From positions 1 through 45,429 of the forward strand of contig JAGAZE010000019.1 of the NCBI GenBank assembly GCA_017940185.1: a stretch of 45,429 nucleotides of DNA. The letters are read 5' to 3'. The notes beneath the pieces were generated by a model that searched no databases, was not told the DNA's origin, and saw nothing but the letters and a program-made list of their open reading frames with translations. How positions within the stretch are numbered: position 1 is the first letter of the stretch; every line of letters starts with the position of its first letter. The stretch comes from Bacteroidaceae bacterium. Lineage in GTDB: Bacteria > Bacteroidota > Bacteroidia > Bacteroidales > Bacteroidaceae. Positions 24,168 to 32,346 of this stretch are shown in pieces. The position numbers and the translations under genes are program-made.

Positions 24168-25499
24168 TTATACGATTGGGAGTGAGATGCCGTTCATTTT
24201 CTGATAGACATCGAGAGCATAGACGTCGGTCATGCCGCTGACATAGTCGATTACTGCCATGATACGATCTTCCAGTCGGTCGGCGTGTATGTCGTACTGA
24301 CTGCTTACGCGCTCAATGAGCTGTTGGGAGTAGTAGCGCTTGGGATGCAGCACAGCCTCGGTCATTTGTTCCATGAGCGTCTCGATGATTTTATAACCCG
24401 ACAGTTCCACGTCGAGCACAGGCCGGCTGTTGTAGATATATTTTCTTGAGAAGTCTACACATGCTTCGTAGGCTTGCAGCGGTATAGGATCAATATGATC
24501 GATGAGGCTTCCTTGAAATGTTCCGTTGAGGATGTCAGCTTCGTGGTCGACGAAAGCTTTTACACACTGGTGCTCAAGTAGTCCTATCACTGATGCTCGC
24601 ATGTAGGCAATCTTTTCGTTTTCGTCGGTGATGTGTTCGTCTTCAATGCGTTGTCGTATATGTGTGCGCACGTCGTCGTCGAAAAATGCCATGAGCAGTT
24701 GCTGTGCATGCCCGTAGGTGAGAATCTTCAGTTTGCATGCATCTTCGATGTCCATTATTTCGTAGCAAATGTCATCGGCCGCTTCGACAAGGAATACGAG
24801 AGGGTGTCGGCAGTAGCGCAGTGGTTGGTCGGGAGAGGAAAGGCGGATGAGTCCCATCTCTTCTGCCATGCGCACGAAGTTGTCTTGCTCGAAGCAGAAG
24901 AATCCGAATTTCCCTTTTTTCCCTGCAGCCGACGAGGCGTGCGGATATTTCACAATGGCCGCCAGCGTGCTGTAGGTCATGACAAATCCGCCCGGCCGTC
25001 GCCCGTTGAACTGGTGAGTGAGCAGTCGGAAGGCGTTGGCATTGCCTTCGAAGTGCGTGATGTCGTCCCAGAAGGCGGATTCCACGTCGGCTTGCAGTGC
25101 GCTGCCCGGTCCTTCTCGGAAGAATGCCTGTATGGCCTTCTCTCCCGAGTGTCCGAAAGGCGGGTTGCCCATGTCGTGTGCCAGACACGCTGCCGAAACG
25201 ATAGTGCCAATCTCGTGGAGCAGGCTGTTGTGAGGCTCGTTGGCAAAGAGGCGCCGTGCCACGTCGTCACCGAGCGACTTGCCCACCGATGCCACCTCCA
25301 GACTGTGGGTGAGACGGTTGTGCACGAAGATGCTTCCCGGCAGCGGAAATACCTGAGTCTTGTTTTGCAGACGTCGGAAGGGAGCGGAGAAAATGAGGCG
25401 GTCGTAGTCGCGCTTGAATTCGGATCGGGCATCGTGTCGTTTGGGTTGTCGATATTCTTGTCCGAGTCGTTTGTTGGAAATGAGTTGTTGCCAGTTCAT
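24168..25499 (-). CDS. dgt: Deoxyguanosinetriphosphate triphosphohydrolase-like HD protein
   Basis: A 443-residue cytoplasmic enzyme that splits dGTP (or other dNTPs) to nucleoside and triphosphate. FKRDYDRLIFSAPFRRLQNK (residues ~27-46) and NRLTHSLEV are the conserved N-terminal motifs; CLAHDMGNPPFGHSGE supplies the HD metal-binding pair, and EAADDICYEIMDIEDA carries a further metal-ligand Asp region. I chose ATG 25499 (MNWQQLISNKRLG); an upstream open part to 25616 runs across the promoter. It may lower dNTP pools or protect against phage, as Dgt proteins do elsewhere, but nothing nearby points to defence. Confidence 0.93.
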   Translation of the reverse strand: MNWQQLISNKRLGQEYRQPKRHDARSEFKRDYDRLIFSAPFRRLQNKTQVFPLPGSIFVHNRLTHSLEVASVGKSLGDDVARRLFANEPHNSLLHEIGTIVSAACLAHDMGNPPFGHSGEKAIQAFFREGPGSALQADVESAFWDDITHFEGNANAFRLLTHQFNGRRPGGFVMTYSTLAAIVKYPHASSAAGKKGKFGFFCFEQDNFVRMAEEMGLIRLSSPDQPLRYCRHPLVFLVEAADDICYEIMDIEDACKLKILTYGHAQQLLMAFFDDDVRTHIRQRIEDEHITDENEKIAYMRASVIGLLEHQCVKAFVDHEADILNGTFQGSLIDHIDPIPLQAYEACVDFSRKYIYNSRPVLDVELSGYKIIETLMEQMTEAVLHPKRYYSQQLIERVSSQYDIHADRLEDRIMAVIDYVSGMTDVYALDVYQKMNGISLPIV

Positions 25500-25535
25500 G
25501 AGCGTTGTGGGCTGTGTTTTTCTGTTTTTATTCCG

Positions 25536-25543
25536 CAAAGTTA
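25536..25543 (-). promoter_or_regulatory. -7 box of dgt
   Basis: Minus strand TAACTTTG. The -33 element is poor (ATTTC near 25566-25562). The predicted leader to ATG 25499 is about 30 bases. Confidence 0.5.
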
Positions 25544-25582
25544 CGGAATGCCCCGCAATAAGTGAAATAATATGTGTGCTAA

Positions 25583-25613
25583 TTTGGCTAATAGATTGAA
25601 ATTTATACTTTTG
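25583..25613 (+). promoter_or_regulatory. Promoter upstream of the broken EF-hand/LRR-type gene
   Basis: TTTG (25583-25586), 19 bases, TACTTTTG (25606-25613). It is a well-formed promoter retained in front of a gene that is frameshifted and truncated. Confidence 0.7.
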
Positions 25614-25653
25614 CAAGCGTGAAAAACCTACAACCTTAATTAGTGATATTATT

Positions 25654-25892
25654 ATGAAAAAACTTTACTATTACTTGCGGCCGGGCTTTGCCTTACCGTA
25701 GGTGCCAAGGCCCAAGTGGCTGTTGATGCCACCCACTTTCCCGACCCCATCTTCCGAACATGGGTAGCCGACAGTGTCGATACTGATAAAGATGGCGTGT
25801 TGAGCCAGGGGGAGTGCGATGCTGTCAGCAAGTTGGGCGCCGTCAGCGACAACTATGTCACACCATTATATATAGTAAAAGGGAACTCTTGA
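25654..25892 (+). pseudogene. Frameshifted, truncated secreted EF-hand/leucine-rich-repeat-type protein
   Basis: ATG 25654 opens MKKLYYYLRPGFALP and stops after 15 codons. In the frame two bases later the sequence continues as LLLAAGLCLTVGAKAQ, the rest of a signal peptide, then VDATHFPDPIFRTWV and DTDKDGVLSQGE, an EF-hand-like calcium loop, to TGA 25890-25892. Adding one T to the CTTTA near 25661-25668 would restore MKKLLLLLAAGLCLTVGAKA, so a single-base deletion in the signal peptide is the simplest reading. The FPD-x-x-FR...DTDKDG-x-LS start is typical of Bacteroidetes secreted leucine-rich-repeat proteins, but no repeats follow; the frame ends inside a terminator hairpin. So the gene also lost its 3' part, or it never was longer. 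A sequencing error could explain the shift but not the short length. Confidence 0.6.
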
Positions 25893-25904
25893 CAGTTCCC
25901 TTTT
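25877..25904. terminator. Bidirectional terminator
   Basis: AAAAGGGAACT (25877-25887) pairs perfectly with AGTTCCCTTTT (25894-25904) around CTTGAC. The A and T runs on the two sides make it work in both directions: for the EF-hand fragment (+) and the GH92 gene (-, ending 25953). Confidence 0.92.
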
Positions 25905-25952
25905 GCTATTTCCTACTCTGTGCTCCTTTAGGTCCATTCGTCCACTCGTCAA

Positions 25953-28355
25953 CTATTCCAGTTTGCTCATGGAGTAGGGTTTGTCGGCTTGGCGCAGTCC
26001 GCGGTTGGTATTGGGTTTGTCGCTCATGCGAAATTCCAAGGTGCAACCCTGTGTCAGCTGTTCGTGGGTGAGGTAGAGCTTGTCGTAGGGTTGTCCGTTA
26101 ACCGTCAGTGCCTGTACATACCTCCGTTTGTCGTTCACGTCAGGAGCCTTAATCTCTATAATGTTGCCGTTTTCCAGTTTCACCCTGATATAGGGCAAGT
26201 AGGGCGCACCAATTACATACTGATTGCTTCCCGGGCACACGGGGTAAAAGCCCATGGCGGTGAAGATATACCATGCCGACATCTGTCCGCAGTCGTCGTT
26301 GCCCCCCAGACCACGAATGTCGTTGCGGTACATCTTGTTCATGATGGTGCGCAGCCATTGCTGTGTCTTCCATGGCGTGGTGGTCCATGCATAGAGATAG
26401 GGCACGTGGTGACTTGGTTCGTTGCCGTGCACGTAGCCACCGATGAGACATTCGTCGGTGATGTCTTCGTTGTCTTTATAGTATTGTGGCGGCAGGTGCA
26501 TGCTGAAGAGGGTGTCGAGGCGTTGGCGGAAGGTGGGTTCTCCTCCCATGCAGCGCATGAGTCCAGCGACATCGTGTGGTACGTGGAAAGAGTAGTTCCA
26601 CGAGTTGCCCTCTATGAAGCCTTCGTTGTAGGTCTGATAGGGATCGAGGTCGGGTTTGAACCGTCCGTTGCTGTAGCGCGGTGTGGCAAAGCCTGTAGTG
26701 GGATGGTAGACATTGCGATAGTATGCGGCGCGATGTTCATACTCCTCAGCCACGCTGTCCATGCCGGCATGACGCGCAGCCTGACCGATGGTCCAGTCGT
26801 CGTAAGCATACTCTAGAGAGTTGGATGCCGCCGTGCGGTCGTTGTCGTAGGGTGCATAGCCAAAGGTGATATAGTTGGTGAGGTTGGGGTAGTGCTTGTT
26901 TGTGGCTGTTGCCGTCATGGCATCGATAGCTTCCTGCTGCGGTATGTCGGCACCCTTGCACAGCGCGTCGGCCACCACGCTCACGGCATGATAGCCCGTC
27001 ATGCACCAACCTTCGTTGGCCATCAGGCTCCACACTGGCAGCATGTGTGTGGCACTCTGCTGCTGGTGCTTCAGCATAGAGCGCACCATGTGGGTGTTGC
27101 GTGTAGGCTTCAGCAGCGAGAGCAGGGGATGCAGGGCGCGATAGGTGTCCCACAGCGAGAAGATGGTGTAGTTGTCGAAGTCGGAGGCAGTATGTATGTT
27201 GCCGTCGAGTCCTCGATAGCATCGGTCTACGTCCATGTAGATGGAGGGATTTATCATGGTGTGGTAGAGTGAGGTATAGAACATCGTCTTCTGGTCGTCG
27301 GTGCCTTGGCAGTCTGCGATGCCAAGTTCGTGTTCCCATTGCTGGCGTGTGAGTGTCAGGAGTTGTTCAAACCCCTTTCCGCCTGTCTCTGCCCTGAGGT
27401 TGCGCAAGGCTCCCTCGGCACTCACTGCAGAGAGTGCCACTTTCACCACGATGGCCTCGTCGTTGGAAGATGGTCCAAACTCAAAGTAGCTCACGATGTT
27501 GCGTCCGGCAATGTCGGGGAAGTCATGGTAGCGATCCAGTCGTCCCCAGAATCCTTTGTATGGTTCTGTCTTCATATCGCGATAGCCATAGCTGACGATG
27601 GGGCGGCTGAAGCTGATGGCAAAGTAGGTGTAGTTGGCACGTGCCCATCCGTCGGTGATACGGTAGCCTGTGAGCAGTGTGTCGTTTTCCACGCACAGGG
27701 ATGCCCACAGCACCTTGCCGTCGTAGTTGTAGATGCCATGTTTCAGGTCGATGATAAGTCGTTGTTGCTGTGTGGTGTCGGGGAAGGTGTAGCGGTGTAT
27801 TCCCGTGCGCTGTGTGGTGGTGAGCTGGCATCTCACGCCGTTGTCGGTCAGTGTCACCTCGTAGTAACCCGGTGTGGCGTGCTCGGTGTCGTGGTTGAAG
27901 CGTTGCCGATATCCTTCGTTGGGATTTTCCTTGCGTCCGGGGTTGAGTTGCAGCGCTCCTGTCTGTGGCATAATGAGCAGGTCGCCGAGGTCGGAATGTC
28001 CAGTGCCGCTGAGGTGTGTGTGAGAGAAGCCCACGATGGTGTTGTCGCTATACTGGTAACCGGCACAGTAGTGGTAGACATCAGGTTGATATTTCCCCCC
28101 GACGTTGTGTGGTATGGTGTCGGTGTCGGGCGACAGTTGTACGCTACCGAAGGGTGCGCATGCTCCAGGGAATGTATGCCCCATGCCATCGGTGCCTATG
28201 AGCGGGTTGACGTAGTTGAGTATGCTGGATGTGGTGTTGCTGTGGTATGGCAACATCCGTGACGTTGTGTGTTGTGCATGTGTGTGCACGGTCATCATGC
28301 AACTGATGAGCAGCGGCCATGCTGTGCGTCGGAGCGTGAGATGTGTTTTTTTCAT
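25953..28355 (-). CDS. GH92 family alpha-mannosidase
   Basis: An 800-residue secreted glycoside hydrolase, calcium-dependent in characterised members, that trims alpha-mannosides, mostly from N-glycans or yeast mannan. The signal peptide runs to about residue 28 (HTHAQ). YVNPLIGTDGMGHTFPG and PFGSVQLSPDT are the classic N-terminal motifs. GFSHTHLSGTGHSDLGD, EGNSWNYSFHVPHD and NDDCGQMSAWYIFTAMGFYP follow in the expected order, the last from the catalytic region. Length is normal. I chose ATG 28355 (MKKTHLTLRR), the start of the signal peptide; an ATG at 28403 would run through the hairpin. It is the last gene of a minus-strand group after kbl, 85 bases downstream. No SusC/SusD pair is present, so this is not a polysaccharide utilisation locus. 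Confidence 0.95.
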   Translation of the reverse strand: MKKTHLTLRRTAWPLLISCMMTVHTHAQHTTSRMLPYHSNTTSSILNYVNPLIGTDGMGHTFPGACAPFGSVQLSPDTDTIPHNVGGKYQPDVYHYCAGYQYSDNTIVGFSHTHLSGTGHSDLGDLLIMPQTGALQLNPGRKENPNEGYRQRFNHDTEHATPGYYEVTLTDNGVRCQLTTTQRTGIHRYTFPDTTQQQRLIIDLKHGIYNYDGKVLWASLCVENDTLLTGYRITDGWARANYTYFAISFSRPIVSYGYRDMKTEPYKGFWGRLDRYHDFPDIAGRNIVSYFEFGPSSNDEAIVVKVALSAVSAEGALRNLRAETGGKGFEQLLTLTRQQWEHELGIADCQGTDDQKTMFYTSLYHTMINPSIYMDVDRCYRGLDGNIHTASDFDNYTIFSLWDTYRALHPLLSLLKPTRNTHMVRSMLKHQQQSATHMLPVWSLMANEGWCMTGYHAVSVVADALCKGADIPQQEAIDAMTATATNKHYPNLTNYITFGYAPYDNDRTAASNSLEYAYDDWTIGQAARHAGMDSVAEEYEHRAAYYRNVYHPTTGFATPRYSNGRFKPDLDPYQTYNEGFIEGNSWNYSFHVPHDVAGLMRCMGGEPTFRQRLDTLFSMHLPPQYYKDNEDITDECLIGGYVHGNEPSHHVPYLYAWTTTPWKTQQWLRTIMNKMYRNDIRGLGGNDDCGQMSAWYIFTAMGFYPVCPGSNQYVIGAPYLPYIRVKLENGNIIEIKAPDVNDKRRYVQALTVNGQPYDKLYLTHEQLTQGCTLEFRMSDKPNTNRGLRQADKPYSMSKLE

Positions 28356-28376
28356 GGTGTTTAGTAGAATAATTAT

Positions 28377-28418
28377 GGGAACAACGCCGCATGGTGGGTG
28401 CATGCGGTCGTTGTTCCC
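28377..28418 (-). terminator. Strong intergenic hairpin between kbl and the GH92 gene
   Basis: GGGAACAACGCCGCATG (28377-28393) pairs with CATGCGG-T-CGTTGTTCCC (28401-28418) with one bulged T and a seven-base loop. An alternating AT tract (28419-28430) lies next to it on the kbl side. There is no long T run on the minus strand after the stem, so it may be a terminator, an attenuator, or a stabilising structure in the mannosidase leader. Confidence 0.6.
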
Positions 28419-28440
28419 ATATATATATATAGGTGTGTGA

Positions 28441-29628
28441 TTATTTCAGCACTCCGAGTTCTTTGCCCACTTTGATAAAGGCTTCGATGCATCGGTCGAG
28501 TTGTTCGCGGTTGTGTCCGGCAGATATCTGTACACGTATACGCGCTTGGTCTTTCGGCACTACGGGGTAGTAGAATCCTGTGACGTAGATGCCTTCTTCC
28601 TGCATCTTGGCAGCGTAGACTTGCGAGAGTTTGGCGTCGTAGAGCATCACGGCACAGATAGCGCTCTGTGTGGGTTTGATGTCAAAGCCGGCTGCCATCA
28701 TCTTGTCGCGGAAGTAGTTGACATTGTCCACCAGTCTGTCGTGTATCTCGTTGCTTTCCTTCAGCATTTTGAACACCTCGAGGCTGGCTCCGATAATGGC
28801 AGGTGCGAGCGAGTTGCTGAACAGGTAGGGACGGCTACGCTGACGCAGCAGTTCGATAATCTCCTTACGTCCGGTGGTAAATCCTCCGAGTGCGCCACCG
28901 AAGCTCTTTCCGAGTGTGCCGGTGTAGATGTCGACGCGTCCGTAGGTGTTGAAAAATTCGCTGACGCCATGTCCTGTAGCACCTACCACTCCTGCTGAGT
29001 GACTTTCGTCGACCATTACGAGAGCGTCGTACTTCTCAGCAAGGTCGCAAATCTTGTCCATGGGTGCTACGTTGCCGTCCATGGAGAATACTCCGTCGGT
29101 GACGATGATGCGGAAGCGCTGTGCCTGTGCTTCCTGCAGGCATTTCTCCAGTTCGCCCATGTCGGCGTTGGCATAGCGGTAGCGCTTAGCCTTGCAGAGG
29201 CGCACACCATCAATGATGGAGGCGTGGTTGAGTGCATCGGAGATGATGGCGTCTTCGTCGGTGAAGAGCGGTTCGAACACACCGCCGTTGGCGTCGAAGC
29301 AGGCTGCATAAAGGATGGTGTCTTCGGTTTTGAAGTAGTCGGAGATGGCAGCTTCCAGTTCTTTGTGTATGTCTTGTGTGCCACAGATGAAGCGCACGCT
29401 CGACATACCGAAGCCGCGGCGGTCCATCATCTTCTTCGATGCTTCGATGAGGCGTGGATGGTCGCTCAGGCCGAGGTAGTTGTTGGCGCAGAAGTTGAGC
29501 ACTTCTTTGCCCTTCACGAGGATATTGGCTTTCTGTGGGCTTTCAATGAGGCGTTCCTCTTTGTACAGTCCGGCTTCACGAATCTCTGCAATAGTCTGCT
29601 GGAGATGTTCTTTCATTTTTCCGTACAT
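28441..29628 (-). CDS. kbl: Glycine C-acetyltransferase (2-amino-3-ketobutyrate CoA ligase)
   Basis: A 395-residue PLP enzyme of the alpha-oxoamine synthase family that splits 2-amino-3-ketobutyrate with CoA into glycine and acetyl-CoA, in threonine breakdown. MVDESHSAGVVG contains the PLP-contacting Asp and His; TGTLGKSFGGALGGF contains the Schiff-base Lys (about residue 241). FCANNYLGLSDHP and SVRFICGTQDIHKELE are typical of Kbl. No threonine dehydrogenase gene is adjacent. Related family members (KbL/SPT/BioF) differ in these motifs; Kbl is the best fit. A promoter was not found in the 116 bases before it, so it may depend on the upstream genes. Confidence 0.93.
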   Translation of the reverse strand: MYGKMKEHLQQTIAEIREAGLYKEERLIESPQKANILVKGKEVLNFCANNYLGLSDHPRLIEASKKMMDRRGFGMSSVRFICGTQDIHKELEAAISDYFKTEDTILYAACFDANGGVFEPLFTDEDAIISDALNHASIIDGVRLCKAKRYRYANADMGELEKCLQEAQAQRFRIIVTDGVFSMDGNVAPMDKICDLAEKYDALVMVDESHSAGVVGATGHGVSEFFNTYGRVDIYTGTLGKSFGGALGGFTTGRKEIIELLRQRSRPYLFSNSLAPAIIGASLEVFKMLKESNEIHDRLVDNVNYFRDKMMAAGFDIKPTQSAICAVMLYDAKLSQVYAAKMQEEGIYVTGFYYPVVPKDQARIRVQISAGHNREQLDRCIEAFIKVGKELGVLK

Positions 29629-29744
29629 GGTGTTGTGTATTTAAAGTTTAACGGTTTGATAGATAATCTTGTGTCGCAGTGTGGTGTCGGGGTGCTGTGG
29701 TATAGCAACAACGCTTCACGTGTGCGGGAGCAGGGGGGCGGCTT

Positions 29745-30227
29745 CTACCTGTTGTAAGGAATGTTGCCCGTTTCGTCGAGTGCCTTCAGGTATTGTACAG
29801 CTGTGGCACTTCCCAGTTCGGCCGCTTTCTGCCACCATCGGCGTGCTTCGCTCTTGTAGTCGGGCAACTGTAGGTTTTGCGACTGGAATTCGTCACCATC
29901 GATATATATCCACTGTCCTACTGCGAAGTGCGCTTCGGCAGTCAGCGTGGGTTCCTTTTTCAGTGTCACCTTGGCCAGCTGCTGCATGTATTGGTAGGCT
30001 TTCTGGTATGCCTGTCGTTTTTCCTGACTCACTTTGAATGCCGTGGAGTCGGCATTGGTGTAGTATATGGGTGCAGCGTCAGTGGCCTTCACCCAGTATT
30101 CCACGCATCTGACGATGGCGTGCACGTTGTTTTTCTTGGCTTTCTTTTCAAGAGTCTTGATGTCGTCGCCTGCCATGGAGGGCAGTATGCAGATGGCAAG
30201 GAGGAGAGTGAGGAGTGTCTTTTTCAT
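29745..30227 (-). CDS. Small secreted protein with a C-terminal Sel1-like repeat
   Basis: A 160-residue protein. MKKTLLTLLLAICILPSMAG is a clear signal peptide. The mature part is mostly helical; near the end, SEARRWWQKAAELGSATAVQ is a Sel1-like repeat (A-x-x-x-W-x-x-KAAELG). An earlier stretch (EKKAKKNNVHAIVRCVEYW) resembles a diverged copy, so the protein may be a short TPR/Sel1 solenoid. No specific function is recognised. It lies 12 bases after murB and 116 before kbl, in the same direction, so it is probably co-transcribed with murB. Confidence 0.8.
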   Translation of the reverse strand: MKKTLLTLLLAICILPSMAGDDIKTLEKKAKKNNVHAIVRCVEYWVKATDAAPIYYTNADSTAFKVSQEKRQAYQKAYQYMQQLAKVTLKKEPTLTAEAHFAVGQWIYIDGDEFQSQNLQLPDYKSEARRWWQKAAELGSATAVQYLKALDETGNIPYNR

Positions 30228-30239
30228 GGTTTTAGTTGT

Positions 30240-31265
30240 TTAGATGATGTTGACTTCGGGTTGGAGCAGGATATTGAACTGCTGTTTGACGTCGTCGGTT
30301 ATGGCTTGTGCGAGTTGTAGGATGTCGTCGGCCTGTGTTGTGCCGAGATTGACAAGCACGAGCGGTTGCTGTTGCCACACGGCAGCATCGCCCATTGTCA
30401 CGCCTCGCCATCCCGCCTGCTCTATGAGCCACGCGGCAGGCAGTTTGTAGTATTTTTCATCGATAGTATGTGCAGGCATATCGGGATATCTGCGTTTGAG
30501 CTGCTGGTAGAGGTCGGCATCGATGACTGGATTTTTGAAGAACGAGCCGGCGTTGCCCACTGTTGCGGGGTCGGGCAGTTTGCTCTGTCGGAGGGCGATG
30601 ACACACTCTCGCACCTGTTGCGGCGTGGGCTTCACTATGTTGCGCTCTTGCAGCATCTGCCCCAGTGCCTGATAGGCGAGGTTGGGCTTGAAGATGGTGG
30701 ACAGTCGAAGGGTGACGTGGGTGATGAGGAAGCGTTGTTTCCACTCCGTCTTGAATCGGCTGTGTCGGTATCCGTAGTCGCATTGCTCGGCAGGTATGTG
30801 CATCATTTCTCCGGTGGTGAGGTCAACGGCTTCCACTTCAAAGAGCACGTCCTTTATCTCTGCTCCGTAGGCACCGATGTTTTGCACTGCCGCTGCGCCT
30901 ATCTCTCCGGGTATGAGCGATAGGTTTTCGATGCCGTGCCATCCGTTGTCAATACACAGTTGTACTACATCGTCCCACACTTCTCCACTGCCGCACCGCA
31001 GCATCACGTAGTCGCCTATCTGGTTGACTTGATGTCCGCGAATAGCCGAATGCAGGATGTTGCCTTGATAGTTGGCAGTGAAGAGCAGGTTGCTGCCTCT
31101 GCCTATGATGAGCGGTTGGTTGAAGGGTGGTGTCTGTTGTGCAATATGTTGTCGTATGTAGCGCTGCAGTGTGGCGGCGCTGCTCACTTCAATATAGCGT
31201 TGGCATGTAACGTCGATGCCGAAGGTGTTGTGCTTGAGCAAGCTGTAGTTGTCGTAGGTGCGCAT
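30240..31265 (-). CDS. murB: UDP-N-acetylenolpyruvoylglucosamine reductase
   Basis: A 341-residue FAD enzyme that reduces UDP-GlcNAc-enolpyruvate to UDP-MurNAc in peptidoglycan synthesis. NYSLLKHNTFGIDV is the N-terminal motif; IIGRGSNLLF and LIPGEIGAAAVQNIGAYG form the FAD-binding domain; YGYRHSRFK follows; VGNAGSFFKNP carries the catalytic Ser; and AAWLIEQAGWRG is the C-terminal substrate domain. It has the Type I layout (as in E. coli). I chose ATG 31265, which gives MRTYDNYSLL; an upstream in-frame ATG (31313) overlaps the previous gene. Confidence 0.95.
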   Translation of the reverse strand: MRTYDNYSLLKHNTFGIDVTCQRYIEVSSAATLQRYIRQHIAQQTPPFNQPLIIGRGSNLLFTANYQGNILHSAIRGHQVNQIGDYVMLRCGSGEVWDDVVQLCIDNGWHGIENLSLIPGEIGAAAVQNIGAYGAEIKDVLFEVEAVDLTTGEMMHIPAEQCDYGYRHSRFKTEWKQRFLITHVTLRLSTIFKPNLAYQALGQMLQERNIVKPTPQQVRECVIALRQSKLPDPATVGNAGSFFKNPVIDADLYQQLKRRYPDMPAHTIDEKYYKLPAAWLIEQAGWRGVTMGDAAVWQQQPLVLVNLGTTQADDILQLAQAITDDVKQQFNILLQPEVNII

Positions 31266-31302
31266 ATTGATTGAAGGTCGGAAGGTCGAAAAGTCTGGAA
31301 AG

Positions 31303-32172
31303 TTAGTTGGCAATGCTTACGAGTTGCCATTTGTTTTTGTTTTTCTTAAACAGCATTGTTGTTGACAGTCCGTTGGCAATGCCTCTGATGACGAATCTCA
31401 TGGAATTGTGTGGCAGCAGTTTTTTATCTTTCTGGAGACCGTCGGTGTTGTAGACTACGTTGTACATGTCGCTTTCTGGCATAACCGATGGTTTGAACGT
31501 GAGCCACTGTTCGGGATAGAAAGTTCCGGAAATGGTTCCGAAGTCGCTGTCGGGGTCTGGCACAGTTGTTTCGACGGGTGCATGCAGTGATGCCTTCTGA
31601 AACTTGTTGTCGGTGGCGAAATGCGCATAGAAGTTGAGGAAGTCGGCATTGGCAATGTTGTCAATGCTCGTGTATGTGATATTGTGTAGCATCCATGCGC
31701 CCTTGAGCTTGAGGAAGTGGTAGTTGGCCACGGTTCTCTCTTTCAAGTTGATGTGTTGCACCGCTGCCTGTCGTATGGTGGTGTCGTTAATGATTTGTTC
31801 GTCATCTTCGTTAGCGAACACGCCTGTGCAGTATCCTTGCTGCAGATAGAAGTGGTTGGTGCGCCACTGAGCCTGCTCCAGCTGTTGTTCCTTGCCGTCT
31901 CTCATTACTTTGAGCGGAAAGCATATGCGTTGTTTTTGGAGTTTGCTGGATGCGGCAAAGTTGAAGAAGAAATCGTCAAACAGCTCATCGGCAGCCACAG
32001 GCATGACATTGTTGCCGTAGAGTTGTTCGAGCGAGTCAATGTTGAGCGTGTCGGCAGTGATGGAGTCGGCACTGTTGTCGTTGTTGTCGACACTGCGATC
32101 ACTTGTACAGCCAGTGAACCATGCAAGCAAGAAGAGAAGCACACAGAGTGTGAAAAGCAAACGTTTGGACAT
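31303..32172 (-). CDS. Lipoprotein, DUF4348-like
   Basis: A 289-residue protein. MSKRLLFTLCVLLFLLAWFTGC is a lipoprotein signal with lipobox FTGC (Cys22), so it is anchored to a membrane and faces the periplasm or cell surface. An acidic linker (SVDNNDNSADSITADT) follows. The rest (FDDFFFNFAASSKLQKQRICFPL onward; QGYCTGVFANEDDE; FYAHFATDNKFQKASLHAP) looks like the Bacteroidetes family DUF4348, named from memory. Two similar modules (FNFAASSKLQKQRI and YAHFATDNKFQKAS) suggest an internal duplication. Function unknown. It starts the minus-strand group with murB 37 bases downstream. Confidence 0.78.
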   Translation of the reverse strand: MSKRLLFTLCVLLFLLAWFTGCTSDRSVDNNDNSADSITADTLNIDSLEQLYGNNVMPVAADELFDDFFFNFAASSKLQKQRICFPLKVMRDGKEQQLEQAQWRTNHFYLQQGYCTGVFANEDDEQIINDTTIRQAAVQHINLKERTVANYHFLKLKGAWMLHNITYTSIDNIANADFLNFYAHFATDNKFQKASLHAPVETTVPDPDSDFGTISGTFYPEQWLTFKPSVMPESDMYNVVYNTDGLQKDKKLLPHNSMRFVIRGIANGLSTTMLFKKNKNKWQLVSIAN

Positions 32173-32227
32173 CGTTGTGATGAGAGTAGAAATAGTGACA
32201 ATAGGGTAGGGGGGTGCTTTATGCTTG

Positions 32228-32235
32228 CAAATGTA
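32228..32235 (-). promoter_or_regulatory. -7 box of the DUF4348-like gene and murB group
   Basis: Minus strand TACATTTG. No convincing -33 element is seen. The predicted leader to ATG 32172 is about 50 bases. Confidence 0.45.
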
Positions 32236-32278
32236 CAACATTATTTCTTTTACGTTCCGTCTTTTTTTCGGAAATTCT

Positions 32279-32286
32279 TACCTTTG
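32279..32286 (+). promoter_or_regulatory. -7 box of pheS and the block downstream
   Basis: TACCTTTG, with only a T-rich stretch (32261-32269) at the -33 position. The leader to ATG 32347 is about 55 bases. Confidence 0.5.
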
Positions 32287-32346
32287 CCCCACTAATTAGA
32301 AATCTACGAGTGAGGAAAGAAATGTAATCACCTAAATGACAATCAC

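Noticed and set aside
23984-24241. Open frame through the 22-bp array encoding a repetitive peptide
   Set aside because: The array lies after a terminator, has no promoter of its own and the peptide is just the repeat in one of several open frames.
24168-25499. Phage-defence role for the dGTPase
   Set aside because: Dgt-type proteins can act in defence, but this gene stands among housekeeping genes with no other defence gene in the window.
25953-28355. Polysaccharide utilisation locus around the GH92 gene
   Set aside because: No SusC/SusD pair, sensor or other glycoside hydrolase is adjacent; the neighbours are kbl and murB.
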